DNA of 64,000 nucleotides from Allobosea sp. TND4EK4 (lineage in GTDB: Bacteria > Pseudomonadota > Alphaproteobacteria > Rhizobiales > Beijerinckiaceae). Below the pieces are notes generated by a model, which was given only the letters and a program-made list of their open reading frames with translations, had not been told where the DNA came from and did not search any database. The DNA is taken from positions 186,001-250,000 of the forward strand of contig NZ_FTMO01000005.1 of NCBI RefSeq assembly GCF_900156025.1, written 5' to 3'. This document shows, piece by piece, positions 1 through 6,287 of the stretch (within the stretch, counting starts at the first letter, position 1; each line of letters begins with the position of its first letter). Position numbers and translations under genes: made by a program.

Positions 1-756
1 GAGCGGCTCGGAGACCCGCGACGAGAACTGGCCTTTTCCGTCGATGCTGGGGCCTTCCGTCCACCGGCCCTCCGGGATCGAGCCGTCCCGCATGTGGCCG
101 AAATAGGCGTAGGAAAATTCCTGCTTCTCCTGATCCTGCGGGAAGCTGTTCGGGATCGGCAGGCTGGCGGCTCCGCCCATATCCTCGATGGCAGCCAGCC
201 ATTGCTGCTGATGCATGGTGTCGCGCGCGATCAGGAAGGAGAGCATGTCCTTCATCCCCGCATCGTCGGTCATGTTGTAGAGCCTGACGGCAAGGACACG
301 GCCGGACGACTCTGCCGCGACATTGGCATACATATCAGCCGCGAGATTGCCGCTGGCATAAACATGCGAGGCGTCGAAGGGGACGCCGTTCGCATCGGCC
401 GGCATGGCCGCCAGACCGGTCGAGAGCAGATGGCGGAAATCCATGCCGTTGATGACGGAGCCGGCGACCATGTTGGCCGACGCCTCCTCCTGCATCGACA
501 GCGGCGCCCCTTCGAGATTGAGGGCCACGGCGGTCGCGAGCATCTCGATATGGCCGAGTTCCTCGGTCGCGGTGTTGAGCAGCAGGTCTCGGTATTTGGC
601 CGGCCCTCGTGCGCCGAAGGCCTGGAACATGTACTGCATGCAGACGCGGATCTCGCCCTCGACGCCGCCGATCGCCTGTTGGAGGGCCCGGGCGAAGACC
701 GGATCCGGCTTGTCGACCCGCACGGGATATTGCAGACGGCCATCGGCGTAGAACAT
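1..756 (-). CDS. Manganese (non-haem) catalase, C-terminus cut by window edge
   Basis: Dimanganese catalase, which disproportionates hydrogen peroxide. 252 codons are visible without a stop before the window edge, so the C-terminus is missing. Translating the minus strand from ATG 756 gives all five expected manganese ligands at the family numbering: Glu35 (in VEGEIR), Glu66 and His69 (in EELGHIEM), Glu149 (in AAESSG) and His182 (in DTMHQQQW). The start fits the family (MFYADGRLQYPVRVDKPDP) and has an AGAGG-type ribosome site just upstream. An EcfG-like promoter (GGAAC-N17-GGTT) lies 54 bp upstream at 810-835. The neighbours are DUF4142 and YflT-like stress proteins, which fits a general-stress role. 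Confidence 0.93.
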   Translation of the reverse strand, partial: MFYADGRLQYPVRVDKPDPVFARALQQAIGGVEGEIRVCMQYMFQAFGARGPAKYRDLLLNTATEELGHIEMLATAVALNLEGAPLSMQEEASANMVAGSVINGMDFRHLLSTGLAAMPADANGVPFDASHVYASGNLAADMYANVAAESSGRVLAVRLYNMTDDAGMKDMLSFLIARDTMHQQQWLAAIEDMGGAASLPIPNSFPQDQEKQEFSYAYFGHMRDGSIPEGRWTEGPSIDGKGQFSSRVSEPL

Positions 757-809
757 GGGGAGGAACCTCTCGGAAAGTGATCGCCCGCGGTTTCGGGCAT
801 TGAGCGGCC

Positions 810-835
810 AACCCGACGCCATGGTCGCCCGTTCC
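810..835 (-). promoter_or_regulatory. EcfG-like general-stress promoter of the Mn catalase
   Basis: On the minus strand GGAAC (835-831), 17 bases, then GGTT (813-810). This is one mismatch from the alphaproteobacterial EcfG consensus GGAAC-N16/17-CGTT. It ends 54 bp before the catalase ATG. Inference from motif and position only. Confidence 0.45.
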
Positions 836-879
836 CGTCTGAACGGCAGCGCACCGTGAAAGAGCCGGAGTTTCGGGCG

Positions 880-1200
880 GGCGGGTCCGCGACCGCTCGG
901 GAGCGTCTCCCGGGCGAAGACCGGAGGCGGGCCTCACTGCTACGCTCGGCATAGGCCGAGAACAGCGTGATCGCTTCCTGATGGGCCTGCCCCTGCAGCT
1001 TGACGTAAGCCATATCGGAACCGCCTTGGGGAAGCGGCTGCAAGGGCTTCGAACTGCTGGCGATGCCGGGCCTCGAGCTGCGGCGGCGGGAGCTCCATGC
1101 CGGAGTTGCGCAGCTGAAGAACCAGCGACCGAAACGTCCGCGGCGGTCATGCTCCAGCGGACTGCCATGCCGAGCCTGATGATGGGCTCCAAATAGGACG
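880..1200 (-). pseudogene. Frameshifted DUF4142 family relic
   Basis: No single frame encodes a protein, but consecutive pieces of one DUF4142-like sequence appear in changing minus-strand frames. LEPIIRLGMAVRWSM is in one frame (about 1195-1125), LRNSGMELPPPQLEARHRQQ in a second (about 1110-1030), MAYVKLQGQAHQEAITLFSA in a third (about 1012-950), and VFARETLPSG back in the second (about 930-900). The order matches the family (helix pair, AY...H, then FA-ETLP). The pieces resemble the intact DUF4142 protein at 1537-2070. At least three frame changes mean decay or assembly indels. The interval 757-1236 holds no other gene I can support. Confidence 0.5.
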
Positions 1201-1286
1201 TCCTCCGGCGGGCCATTCTCATCGAAAGGGCAGCGCGATGAATCCAGCAAACCTGCAGATCGCGGCTGCTGGTCGCCCTCGCCGCG

Positions 1287-1526
1287 TTGTTGCGCAGCCG
1301 GAGCGCGGAGGATGGCGCGCTTTCGCCTCGGATCACGCAGGCGCTGGCAGAGGCCTCGGCCGGCCTCGCGAAGGACGGGGACAGGATGGCGCAGCTCAGC
1401 GCCGGCCAACAGGAAAGCCTGCTCTTTCCGATACGCTTCCTGAAGGCGGCGCTGGAGGCGCCGCCCGGCACGCCGCCCTCGAGCGTGATCCGGCGGGTCG
1501 GCCGGACGCTGGACCGGGAAGACTAG
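1287..1526 (+). CDS. Small hypothetical protein, possibly frameshifted at its 5' end
   Basis: A 79-codon frame from TTG 1287. The composition is plausible: a helical, charged body (ITQALAEASAGLAKDGDRM) ending RRVGRTLDRED. The frame is open back to a stop at 1239-1241 and contains a hydrophobic stretch (RLLVALAALL) but no ATG. An ATG at 1238 with nearby purines (GAAAGGGCAGCGCG) is in another frame, so one base change around 1250-1260 would join it to this body. With the relic next door this may be a second decayed gene. I do not recognise the family. Confidence 0.3.
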   Translation: MLRSRSAEDGALSPRITQALAEASAGLAKDGDRMAQLSAGQQESLLFPIRFLKAALEAPPGTPPSSVIRRVGRTLDRED

Positions 1527-1536
1527 GCCCGCGGGC

Positions 1537-2070
1537 TCAGTCCTTCTTCTGAAGCCGCCCGATCAGCTGGATATGCTCCTGCACCCGCCCCTTGATCAGC
1601 ATCGCGACCGCGCGCGAATGGGGGTCCTGGCCCTCGCGGAGATAGGCCTGCTGGATATCGAGCAGCCGCTGGTGCCCCTCGGCCTGAGCGGTGAGATAGG
1701 CAGCGTCGAGCTGCTCGCCGGCGTTCGTCGTGGTCAGCCGGTCGACCATCGCCCGGGTCGGGTCATCGATGGATTGCTGGGCCTGGTGACCCCGCAACTT
1801 CAGAACGGCGGCGACATCGCGCTGCTCTGCGACCTCAAACTCCGCGAACTGGCGAATGTCGCCGCTGGCCCGCCTGACCGCGACCTCGCTCATGGCCAGG
1901 GAGGACATCCCGGCCGCCAAGGTGTCGTTGGCATGACGCAACTCGGCCGGGCCGGCTGCGGGCGCTGCGGCGCGGCTGGGCTCCGCGTCGGTTGTCTTCC
2001 CCTGGGGCTGGGCCCAGGCCTGGGCAGGCAAAACGAGCCCGAGGGCGATGATCAGGTTTCGGCGCAGCAT
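1537..2070 (-). CDS. DUF4142 domain-containing exported protein
   Basis: A 177-residue protein with a Sec signal peptide (MLRRNLIIALGLVLPAQAWA, cleavage near residue 20) and a low-complexity Ala/Pro linker. A DUF4142 ferritin-like helical domain follows from about residue 45: LAAGMSSLAMSEVAVRRA, IRQFAEFEVAEQ, then the AYLTAQAEGHQRLLDIQQAY and RVQEHIQL helices. The family's biochemical role is not established; members are often stress-induced and periplasmic. It is next to the Mn catalase and a DUF4142 relic on the same strand. A weak EcfG-like element (GGAAC-N16-GATT) sits just upstream at 2100-2124. Confidence 0.8.
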   Translation of the reverse strand: MLRRNLIIALGLVLPAQAWAQPQGKTTDAEPSRAAAPAAGPAELRHANDTLAAGMSSLAMSEVAVRRASGDIRQFAEFEVAEQRDVAAVLKLRGHQAQQSIDDPTRAMVDRLTTTNAGEQLDAAYLTAQAEGHQRLLDIQQAYLREGQDPHSRAVAMLIKGRVQEHIQLIGRLQKKD

Positions 2071-2099
2071 GGCATGTCCTTTCGATCGGATTCCCAGCC

Positions 2100-2124
2100 A
2101 ATCCGACGCCCCGCCCAGCGTTCC
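2100..2124 (-). promoter_or_regulatory. Weak EcfG-like promoter of the DUF4142 gene
   Basis: Minus strand GGAAC (2124-2120), 16 bases, then GATT (2103-2100), two mismatches in the -10. The stretch GGCGTCGGRTTGGC around the -10 is shared with the catalase promoter, which is the main reason to list it. Confidence 0.28.
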
Positions 2125-2230
2125 GCAGGGAGCGCTGCCGTACCTTCGCCGGCCCCGGCGGAGCGGCCCCGCCCGATTCCTGTTGCCCTCTCAGCAACCG
2201 CAGCAAAGGCCGGATGATCGGAGAGCCCCC

Positions 2231-2713
2231 ATGCAGACGATCCATCGCACCTACGAAACCTTCGAAGACGCCCGCAACGTGGTGGCCAGGCTGGAAGCGG
2301 AGGGCCTCCGATCCGAGCAGATCAGCCTGGTCGGCCGGAATCGGACCGGCGATGACGGCGCGGCCGAAGGCGCGGCGATCGGCGGCGCCATCGGCGGGGC
2401 AGGCGGTCTCATCGCCGCCCTCGCCGCGGTGACCGTGCCGGGGCTCGGGCCGCTCCTCGCGGCGGGCTGGCTCGGCTGCACCCTGATCGGCGCGGGAACC
2501 GGCGCGCTGGCTGGCGGGGTCCTTGGGGCGCTGGCCGATGCGGGCATCGCGCGCGGTGACGCCGAGGCCTACGCTGAAACGATCCGGGGCGGCGGGTCGC
2601 TCGTGAGCGTTCGCGCCTTGGACCTGGAAGCGCCACGCGTGCGCATGGTCATGGATGCAGCGGTGTCGGTCGAGGACTTCGGAAAGTCTGCACCTGCTCG
2701 CCCGATCGGGTGA
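2231..2713 (+). CDS. YflT-like general stress protein
   Basis: 160 residues. The N-terminal half (MQTIHRTYETFEDARNVVAR, then EGLRSEQISLVGRN) matches the general stress protein 17M / YflT-type domain found in bacterial stress proteins. A Gly/Ala-rich hydrophobic centre (residues about 45-100: GAAIGGAIGGAGG, GAGTGALAGGVLGAL) looks membrane-associating. A C-terminal part (AYAETIRGGGSLVSVRAL) follows. The ATG at 2231 has GGAGAG seven bases upstream, so the long in-frame extension to 2048 is not used. The molecular function of the family is unknown. It lies in a group of stress genes. Confidence 0.75.
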   Translation: MQTIHRTYETFEDARNVVARLEAEGLRSEQISLVGRNRTGDDGAAEGAAIGGAIGGAGGLIAALAAVTVPGLGPLLAAGWLGCTLIGAGTGALAGGVLGALADAGIARGDAEAYAETIRGGGSLVSVRALDLEAPRVRMVMDAAVSVEDFGKSAPARPIG

Positions 2714-2936
2714 CGCTCAACCCCCGCGTCATTCCCGGGACCAGCCCGGCGGCACCGGCGTCCAACACGTCGTAGGCCCTCCCCGCCCTGGCATCGGCAA
2801 TCGCCCTGCGGACACTGGCTTCGGACAGACGCTTTGCCACCGGCAACACCTCACGAACTCGGACCAGCTCGGGCGGCTCTCTGAGAATCCTCATCGTTGG
2901 AGAGGGCGAGGCGCTTCGGAGAAATCGGTCAACCAT
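2649..2936 (-). CDS. Doubtful small hypothetical protein
   Basis: A 95-codon frame (MVDRFLRSASPSPTMRILRE...) with a plausible helical middle (VREVLPVAKRLSEASVRRAI). It has no clear ribosome site, and its last 65 bases overlap the end of the stress-protein gene on the other strand. No family recognised. It is listed because it is the only candidate in the 313 bp between 2714 and 3026. Confidence 0.25.
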   Translation of the reverse strand: MVDRFLRSASPSPTMRILREPPELVRVREVLPVAKRLSEASVRRAIADARAGRAYDVLDAGAAGLVPGMTRGLSVTRSGEQVQTFRSPRPTPLHP

Positions 2937-3026
2937 GGCGGGAACCTGAGCCTGCTTAAGTTCCTATTTCTGCGCGCTTTTCATGGGTTGCCCAGCACCC
3001 CTTGACGACGTAGAACGCCCTCACGC

Positions 3027-3101
3027 GCCGGCGTAGCACAGCGGTAGTGCAGCGGTTTTGTAAACCGAAGGTCGGGAGTTCGATCCTCTCCGCCGGCACC
3101 A
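3027..3101 (+). tRNA. tRNA-Thr (anticodon TGT)
   Basis: The acceptor stem GCCGGCG (3027-3033) pairs with CGCCGGC (3091-3097), followed by discriminator A and an encoded CCA (3099-3101). The anticodon loop TTTGTAA gives TGT. The T-arm is GGGAGTTCGATCCTCTC-like. All arms are canonical for an alphaproteobacterial tRNA-Thr. Confidence 0.95.
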
Positions 3102-3223
3102 TTCTCCTCTTCAAGCCTTGCAGCGAACCAGCGATGGTTCGGCTCGGCAGGCGCAGAGGGCAAGGTGATCTCGATGCCTGGCGCCGGACCGGCGCCCTGA
3201 CCGGGCCGAGAGCGCGGTACGCG

Positions 3224-3249
3224 GGAACGCCGGGCCCAGCCCGGCGTTC
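3224..3249 (+). promoter_or_regulatory. EcfG promoter inside a perfect inverted repeat
   Basis: GGAAC (3224-3228), 16 bases, CGTT (3245-3248): an exact EcfG consensus, 42 bp before ATG 3291. The same bases form an 11-bp inverted repeat (GAACGCCGGGC at 3225-3235, GCCCGGCGTTC at 3239-3249), so a hairpin or repressor site is an alternative reading. Confidence 0.55.
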
Positions 3250-3290
3250 AGCAGCACGTTGATTGCAACGGACCGCCACGGAGGCACGCC

Positions 3291-3581
3291 ATGAAGCGCC
3301 TGATCCTGCTTGCCGCCTTCCTGCTCCAAACGGGAATCGCCACCGCGCAGATCCGCGCCTCCACCGTCGATCGGCCCTGTGAGGCGAGCCGGCGAGATGT
3401 CGCCCGCAATGGCGCGATCGTGTTGGGCACCGGCGGCTATACCTATGACCGCTTCGTCGCCGACCGCCGCTTCTGCGAGCGCGACGAGTTTACCGAGCCG
3501 GCCTTCGTTCCCAGCCGGGATAGCCAATCCTGCTTCATCGGTTATCGCTGCCGGACGTCCAACCCGCTCTGGGATCGGTGA
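3291..3581 (+). CDS. Small secreted protein of unknown function
   Basis: 96 residues: a signal peptide (MKRLILLAAFLLQTGIATAQ), then a mature part with four cysteines (CEASRRD, FCERDE, QSCFIGYRC) that could form disulphides. GGAGG lies 8 bases before the ATG. An exact EcfG-type promoter is 42 bp upstream, so it is probably induced in the general stress response. Its last 47 bases overlap the 3' end of the convergent amidase gene. I do not recognise the family. Confidence 0.7.
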   Translation: MKRLILLAAFLLQTGIATAQIRASTVDRPCEASRRDVARNGAIVLGTGGYTYDRFVADRRFCERDEFTEPAFVPSRDSQSCFIGYRCRTSNPLWDR

Positions 3582-5055
3582 GCCGGTCGACCGGGTTCGC
3601 ATGCGTCCCAGGACGCGGCCTCGCAGCAGCGTCGTCGCTTCCTCCAGCGTGCCGGAGGCCTGGCAGCAAGGCCGGATCGGCGGCCCGGCACACCCCCATC
3701 GTCTGAAGCGCGAAAGCAGCCTTCAGGCACAGATCTTCCCGCCAGGGCGGCGCGATGAGCTGGACGCCGATCGGCAGCCCGGCGCCTTGCACGGGGACCG
3801 CCGCCACGGGCAGCCCCACGCAGGATATCGGCTGCGTGAACAGCCCGAGGCTCGGGCGCAGCGGAAGCGTCTCGCCCCTCACCTCGAGGGATTTCTGGCC
3901 GATCAGCGGCGCGACACAAGGCGTCGCGGGGGCGACGATGAGGTCGACCTCGGCGAAGTGACGCATCATCTCCTCATGGAACCAGCGCCGTGCACGCTGG
4001 GCCTGCACATACCAGCCGGCCGGCAGCAACGCGCCCGCCAGGAAGCGGTCGCGCGTTTCCGGATCGAAGTCATCGGCGCGCGAGCGCAGGCGCGGCAGAT
4101 GGAAGCTGGAGCTTTCCGCGTTGGTGATCAGGAAGGCGGCCGCCCGCGCGATGGGGACCCCATCGATGTCGATGATGCGCTTCGCGCCAAGCGCGCCGGC
4201 GACCTGCGCGACGGCAGCCCGAGCCTCCGGCATGCCGTCGGTGGCGAAGTATCCGCCTGCCACGCCGATGCGCAGACCGCCGATCCCGTCGCGCAGCCGA
4301 AGCACGGTCGGCTCCGCCGTCCTCTGTGCGCAGGCCGGATCGCCGGCATCGGGCCCCTGCATCAGGTCATAGGCGAGCGCAAGATCGGTCACGTCCCGTG
4401 CCAGGGGCCCGAGATGGTCGAGGGAATCGCAGAAGGGGAACGAGCGGGTGCGCGGCAAGCGGCCATAGGTCGGCTTGAGGCCGAAGATGCCGCAGAGCGA
4501 GGCCGGCACCCGGATCGAGCCGTTGGTGTCCGAGCCGAGCGTGATCGGGCTCAGGCCCGCGGCGGTCGCCGAGCCGGAGCCGGACGAGGAGCCGCCCGAC
4601 ATCCGCGCCGGGTCATGCGGATTGCGGCAAGCACCGTCATGGGCGTTTTCGCCCGTGAAATCATAGGCATATTCGCCCATGTTGAGCCCGCCGAGCAGCA
4701 CCGCTCCCGCCGCGCTCAGCCGCTCGACCAGCACGGCGTCGCGCGTCGCTGGCGCCCGCTCCCGATTGATCATCGAGCCGGCCCGGGTCGGCAGGCCGGC
4801 AATGTCGAAGAGGTTCTTGGCGGCGAAGGGGGCGCCTGCCAGCGGCCCGAGCGGCCGGCCGGCACCGCGGTCCTTGTCGATGCTGCGCGCCTGCTCGCGC
4901 GCCCGCGCGGCGGTGATGTCGGTGAAGGCTGCTAGACGGGGGTTCAGCGTGGCGATGCGGCCGAGGAATGCCTCTGTCACGGCTTCCGCGTTTGCTTCCC
5001 CCTGCGCGACCCGCCGCGCGAGAACATGCGCGGGAGCAAAGATGTCGATGCTCAT
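3535..5055 (-). CDS. AtzE/HpxY-like amidase
   Basis: Amidase-signature hydrolase of 506 residues with the Ser-cisSer-Lys triad visible: Lys80 (GAPFAAKNLF), the GGSSSGSGS loop (residues 154-162) and the nucleophile Ser180 (GSDTNGSIRVPAS). It is closest in character to AtzE (1-carboxybiuret hydrolase) and HpxY of oxalurate catabolism, because the preceding gene encodes the small DUF4089 partner these enzymes need. The two genes overlap by ATGA, suggesting translational coupling. The C-terminus runs about 40 residues past the usual end and into the convergent small gene at 3291. The exact substrate is inferred from context. Confidence 0.85.
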   Translation of the reverse strand: MSIDIFAPAHVLARRVAQGEANAEAVTEAFLGRIATLNPRLAAFTDITAARAREQARSIDKDRGAGRPLGPLAGAPFAAKNLFDIAGLPTRAGSMINRERAPATRDAVLVERLSAAGAVLLGGLNMGEYAYDFTGENAHDGACRNPHDPARMSGGSSSGSGSATAAGLSPITLGSDTNGSIRVPASLCGIFGLKPTYGRLPRTRSFPFCDSLDHLGPLARDVTDLALAYDLMQGPDAGDPACAQRTAEPTVLRLRDGIGGLRIGVAGGYFATDGMPEARAAVAQVAGALGAKRIIDIDGVPIARAAAFLITNAESSSFHLPRLRSRADDFDPETRDRFLAGALLPAGWYVQAQRARRWFHEEMMRHFAEVDLIVAPATPCVAPLIGQKSLEVRGETLPLRPSLGLFTQPISCVGLPVAAVPVQGAGLPIGVQLIAPPWREDLCLKAAFALQTMGVCRAADPALLPGLRHAGGSDDAAARPRPGTHANPVDRLTDPRAGWTSGSDNR

Positions 5056-5270
5056 GCGGTTTCGCTCCCGCCGTTGCCCGGCCGGAACACCGGCGCAAGG
5101 CTGAACTCGGCATCGTCCAGCGGACAGGTCGCCACGATGCGCGCCATGCGCTCGGCGATGCCGAGGAACTGCAGCACGACCGGGCGCTGCTCCGCCGTGA
5201 TGGTGAGGCCGATCACCGGCGCCATCGCGTCGAGATGACGCTCGGCATCGAAGGGAGGGCTTCCGCTCAT
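5052..5270 (-). CDS. AtzG/HpxX-like DUF4089 small subunit
   Basis: 72 residues (MSGSPPFDAERHLDAMAPVI, then RPVVLQFLGIAERMARIV and LAPVFRPG). This is the DUF4089 helical protein that partners AtzE-type amidases in a complex derived from the GatCA transamidosome architecture. Its start overlaps the stop of the cysteine hydrolase (ATGA, 5267-5270) and its stop overlaps the amidase start (ATGA, 5052-5055). The three genes are therefore one tightly coupled operon. Confidence 0.82.
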   Translation of the reverse strand: MSGSPPFDAERHLDAMAPVIGLTITAEQRPVVLQFLGIAERMARIVATCPLDDAEFSLAPVFRPGNGGSETA

Positions 5271-5992
5271 GCGACTGTCTCCTGCTCGGTTGGAGCGGCG
5301 CCTGCATCGGCCGACAGTGCCGCCAGAACCTGGCTCGTGGTGGATACCCATCCGAAAATGCCGCCCTGCGCCGCGATCATCCGCAGGCCGACGGCATGGA
5401 ACTCGGGGAAATAGGACGCGCAGGCATCGCCCGGCACGAGGCAGCGATAGCCGCGGTCATTGGCTTCGCGAACGGTGGTGTGAACGCAGACCTCGGTGGT
5501 GACCCCGGCGACGATCAGCGCCTCGATGCCGCGATTGCGCAGCATCAAGTCGAGGTCGGTCTGGTAGAAGGCGCCCTTCCCGGGCTTGTCGATCACCGGC
5601 TCGCCGGCCAGCGGCGACAGCTCCGGGATGATCTCGTGGCCCGGCTCGCCCCGCACCAGGATGCGGCCCATCGGCCCGCAGGCGCCGATCCGCTTCTCCG
5701 GCGGACCTCGCTGCACCTTGTTGGGCGGAGCGTCGGCCAGGTCCGGTCGATGCCCCTCGCGCGTATGGATGACCAGCAGCCCCGCCGCTCGGGCGCTCTC
5801 CAGCAACGCGCGGCAGGGCCCGATGGCGCTCCGCAGCAGCGAAACATCGTTCCCGAGCGCCGCCCCGAAGCCACCCGGCTCCAGGAAATCCCGCTGCATG
5901 TCGATGACGAGCAGCGCAGCGCGCGCGACATCGATCGCGAACGGAGAAGGATCAGCCGGAATTTCCGCGCAAGGCACCGCTCCACGCTCCAT
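5267..5992 (-). CDS. BiuH-like isochorismatase-family cysteine hydrolase
   Basis: About 241 residues from ATG 5992. The catalytic triad of the family is visible: Asp31 (LLVIDMQRDF), Lys in VIDKPGKGAF, and Cys in TTEVCVHTT. The insert THTREGHRPDLADAPPNK-type region (HTREGHRPDLADAP) and ILVRGEPGHEIIPEL are shared with biuret hydrolase BiuH and with guanylurea hydrolase. It probably hydrolyses a ureido amide such as biuret to allophanate. First gene of the leftward operon. The ribosome site is weak, so the start could be slightly upstream. Confidence 0.8.
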   Translation of the reverse strand: MERGAVPCAEIPADPSPFAIDVARAALLVIDMQRDFLEPGGFGAALGNDVSLLRSAIGPCRALLESARAAGLLVIHTREGHRPDLADAPPNKVQRGPPEKRIGACGPMGRILVRGEPGHEIIPELSPLAGEPVIDKPGKGAFYQTDLDLMLRNRGIEALIVAGVTTEVCVHTTVREANDRGYRCLVPGDACASYFPEFHAVGLRMIAAQGGIFGWVSTTSQVLAALSADAGAAPTEQETVA

Positions 5993-6178
5993 CGACGACG
6001 AACGGAACAGGCTTTGCAAAGCATGTGCCCGCCGGGGTGCCGAGGGGCGAGCCCGCTCTGACACCGGCGCGGGCGCGAAATGGGCCGAGGATCGTGACGA
6101 AACTGGACGCAACTCCATCCGAAGAGACGGGCAACGAGACGAAGAGGTGGCTCGCCCGCTGCCCGGCAAGCTCACCGG

Positions 6179-6200
6179 CTTGCATCTCTTTGTATGCAAG
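6179..6200. promoter_or_regulatory. Candidate GntR operator between biuH-like gene and atzF
   Basis: A perfect inverted repeat CTTGCAT (6179-6185), 8 bases, ATGCAAG (6194-6200), in the 295-bp divergent intergenic region 5993-6287. It also contains TTGTATGCAA (6190-6199), close to the TTGTATACAA-like sites of FCD-type GntR regulators. The island encodes such a regulator at 8066-8779. ATGCAAG recurs upstream of the transporter operon at 14854-14860. Confidence 0.45.
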
Positions 6201-6287
6201 ACGCGCAATGCGCCCATTTTTTAATCAGAAAGCCGACCCCGCAGCCCAAAGCGCGGTCGCCTCTTGGACATCAGGTGGAGGTTCCCC

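Noticed and set aside
2728-2747. GTCATTCCCGGGACCAGCCC as a sixth palindromic repeat
   Set aside because: Only one end matches; no inverted partner was found within 200 bp.
3535-5307. Amidase start upstream at 5307
   Set aside because: The extension overlaps the DUF4089 gene in another frame and is Arg/His-rich; ATG 5055 overlaps the preceding stop.
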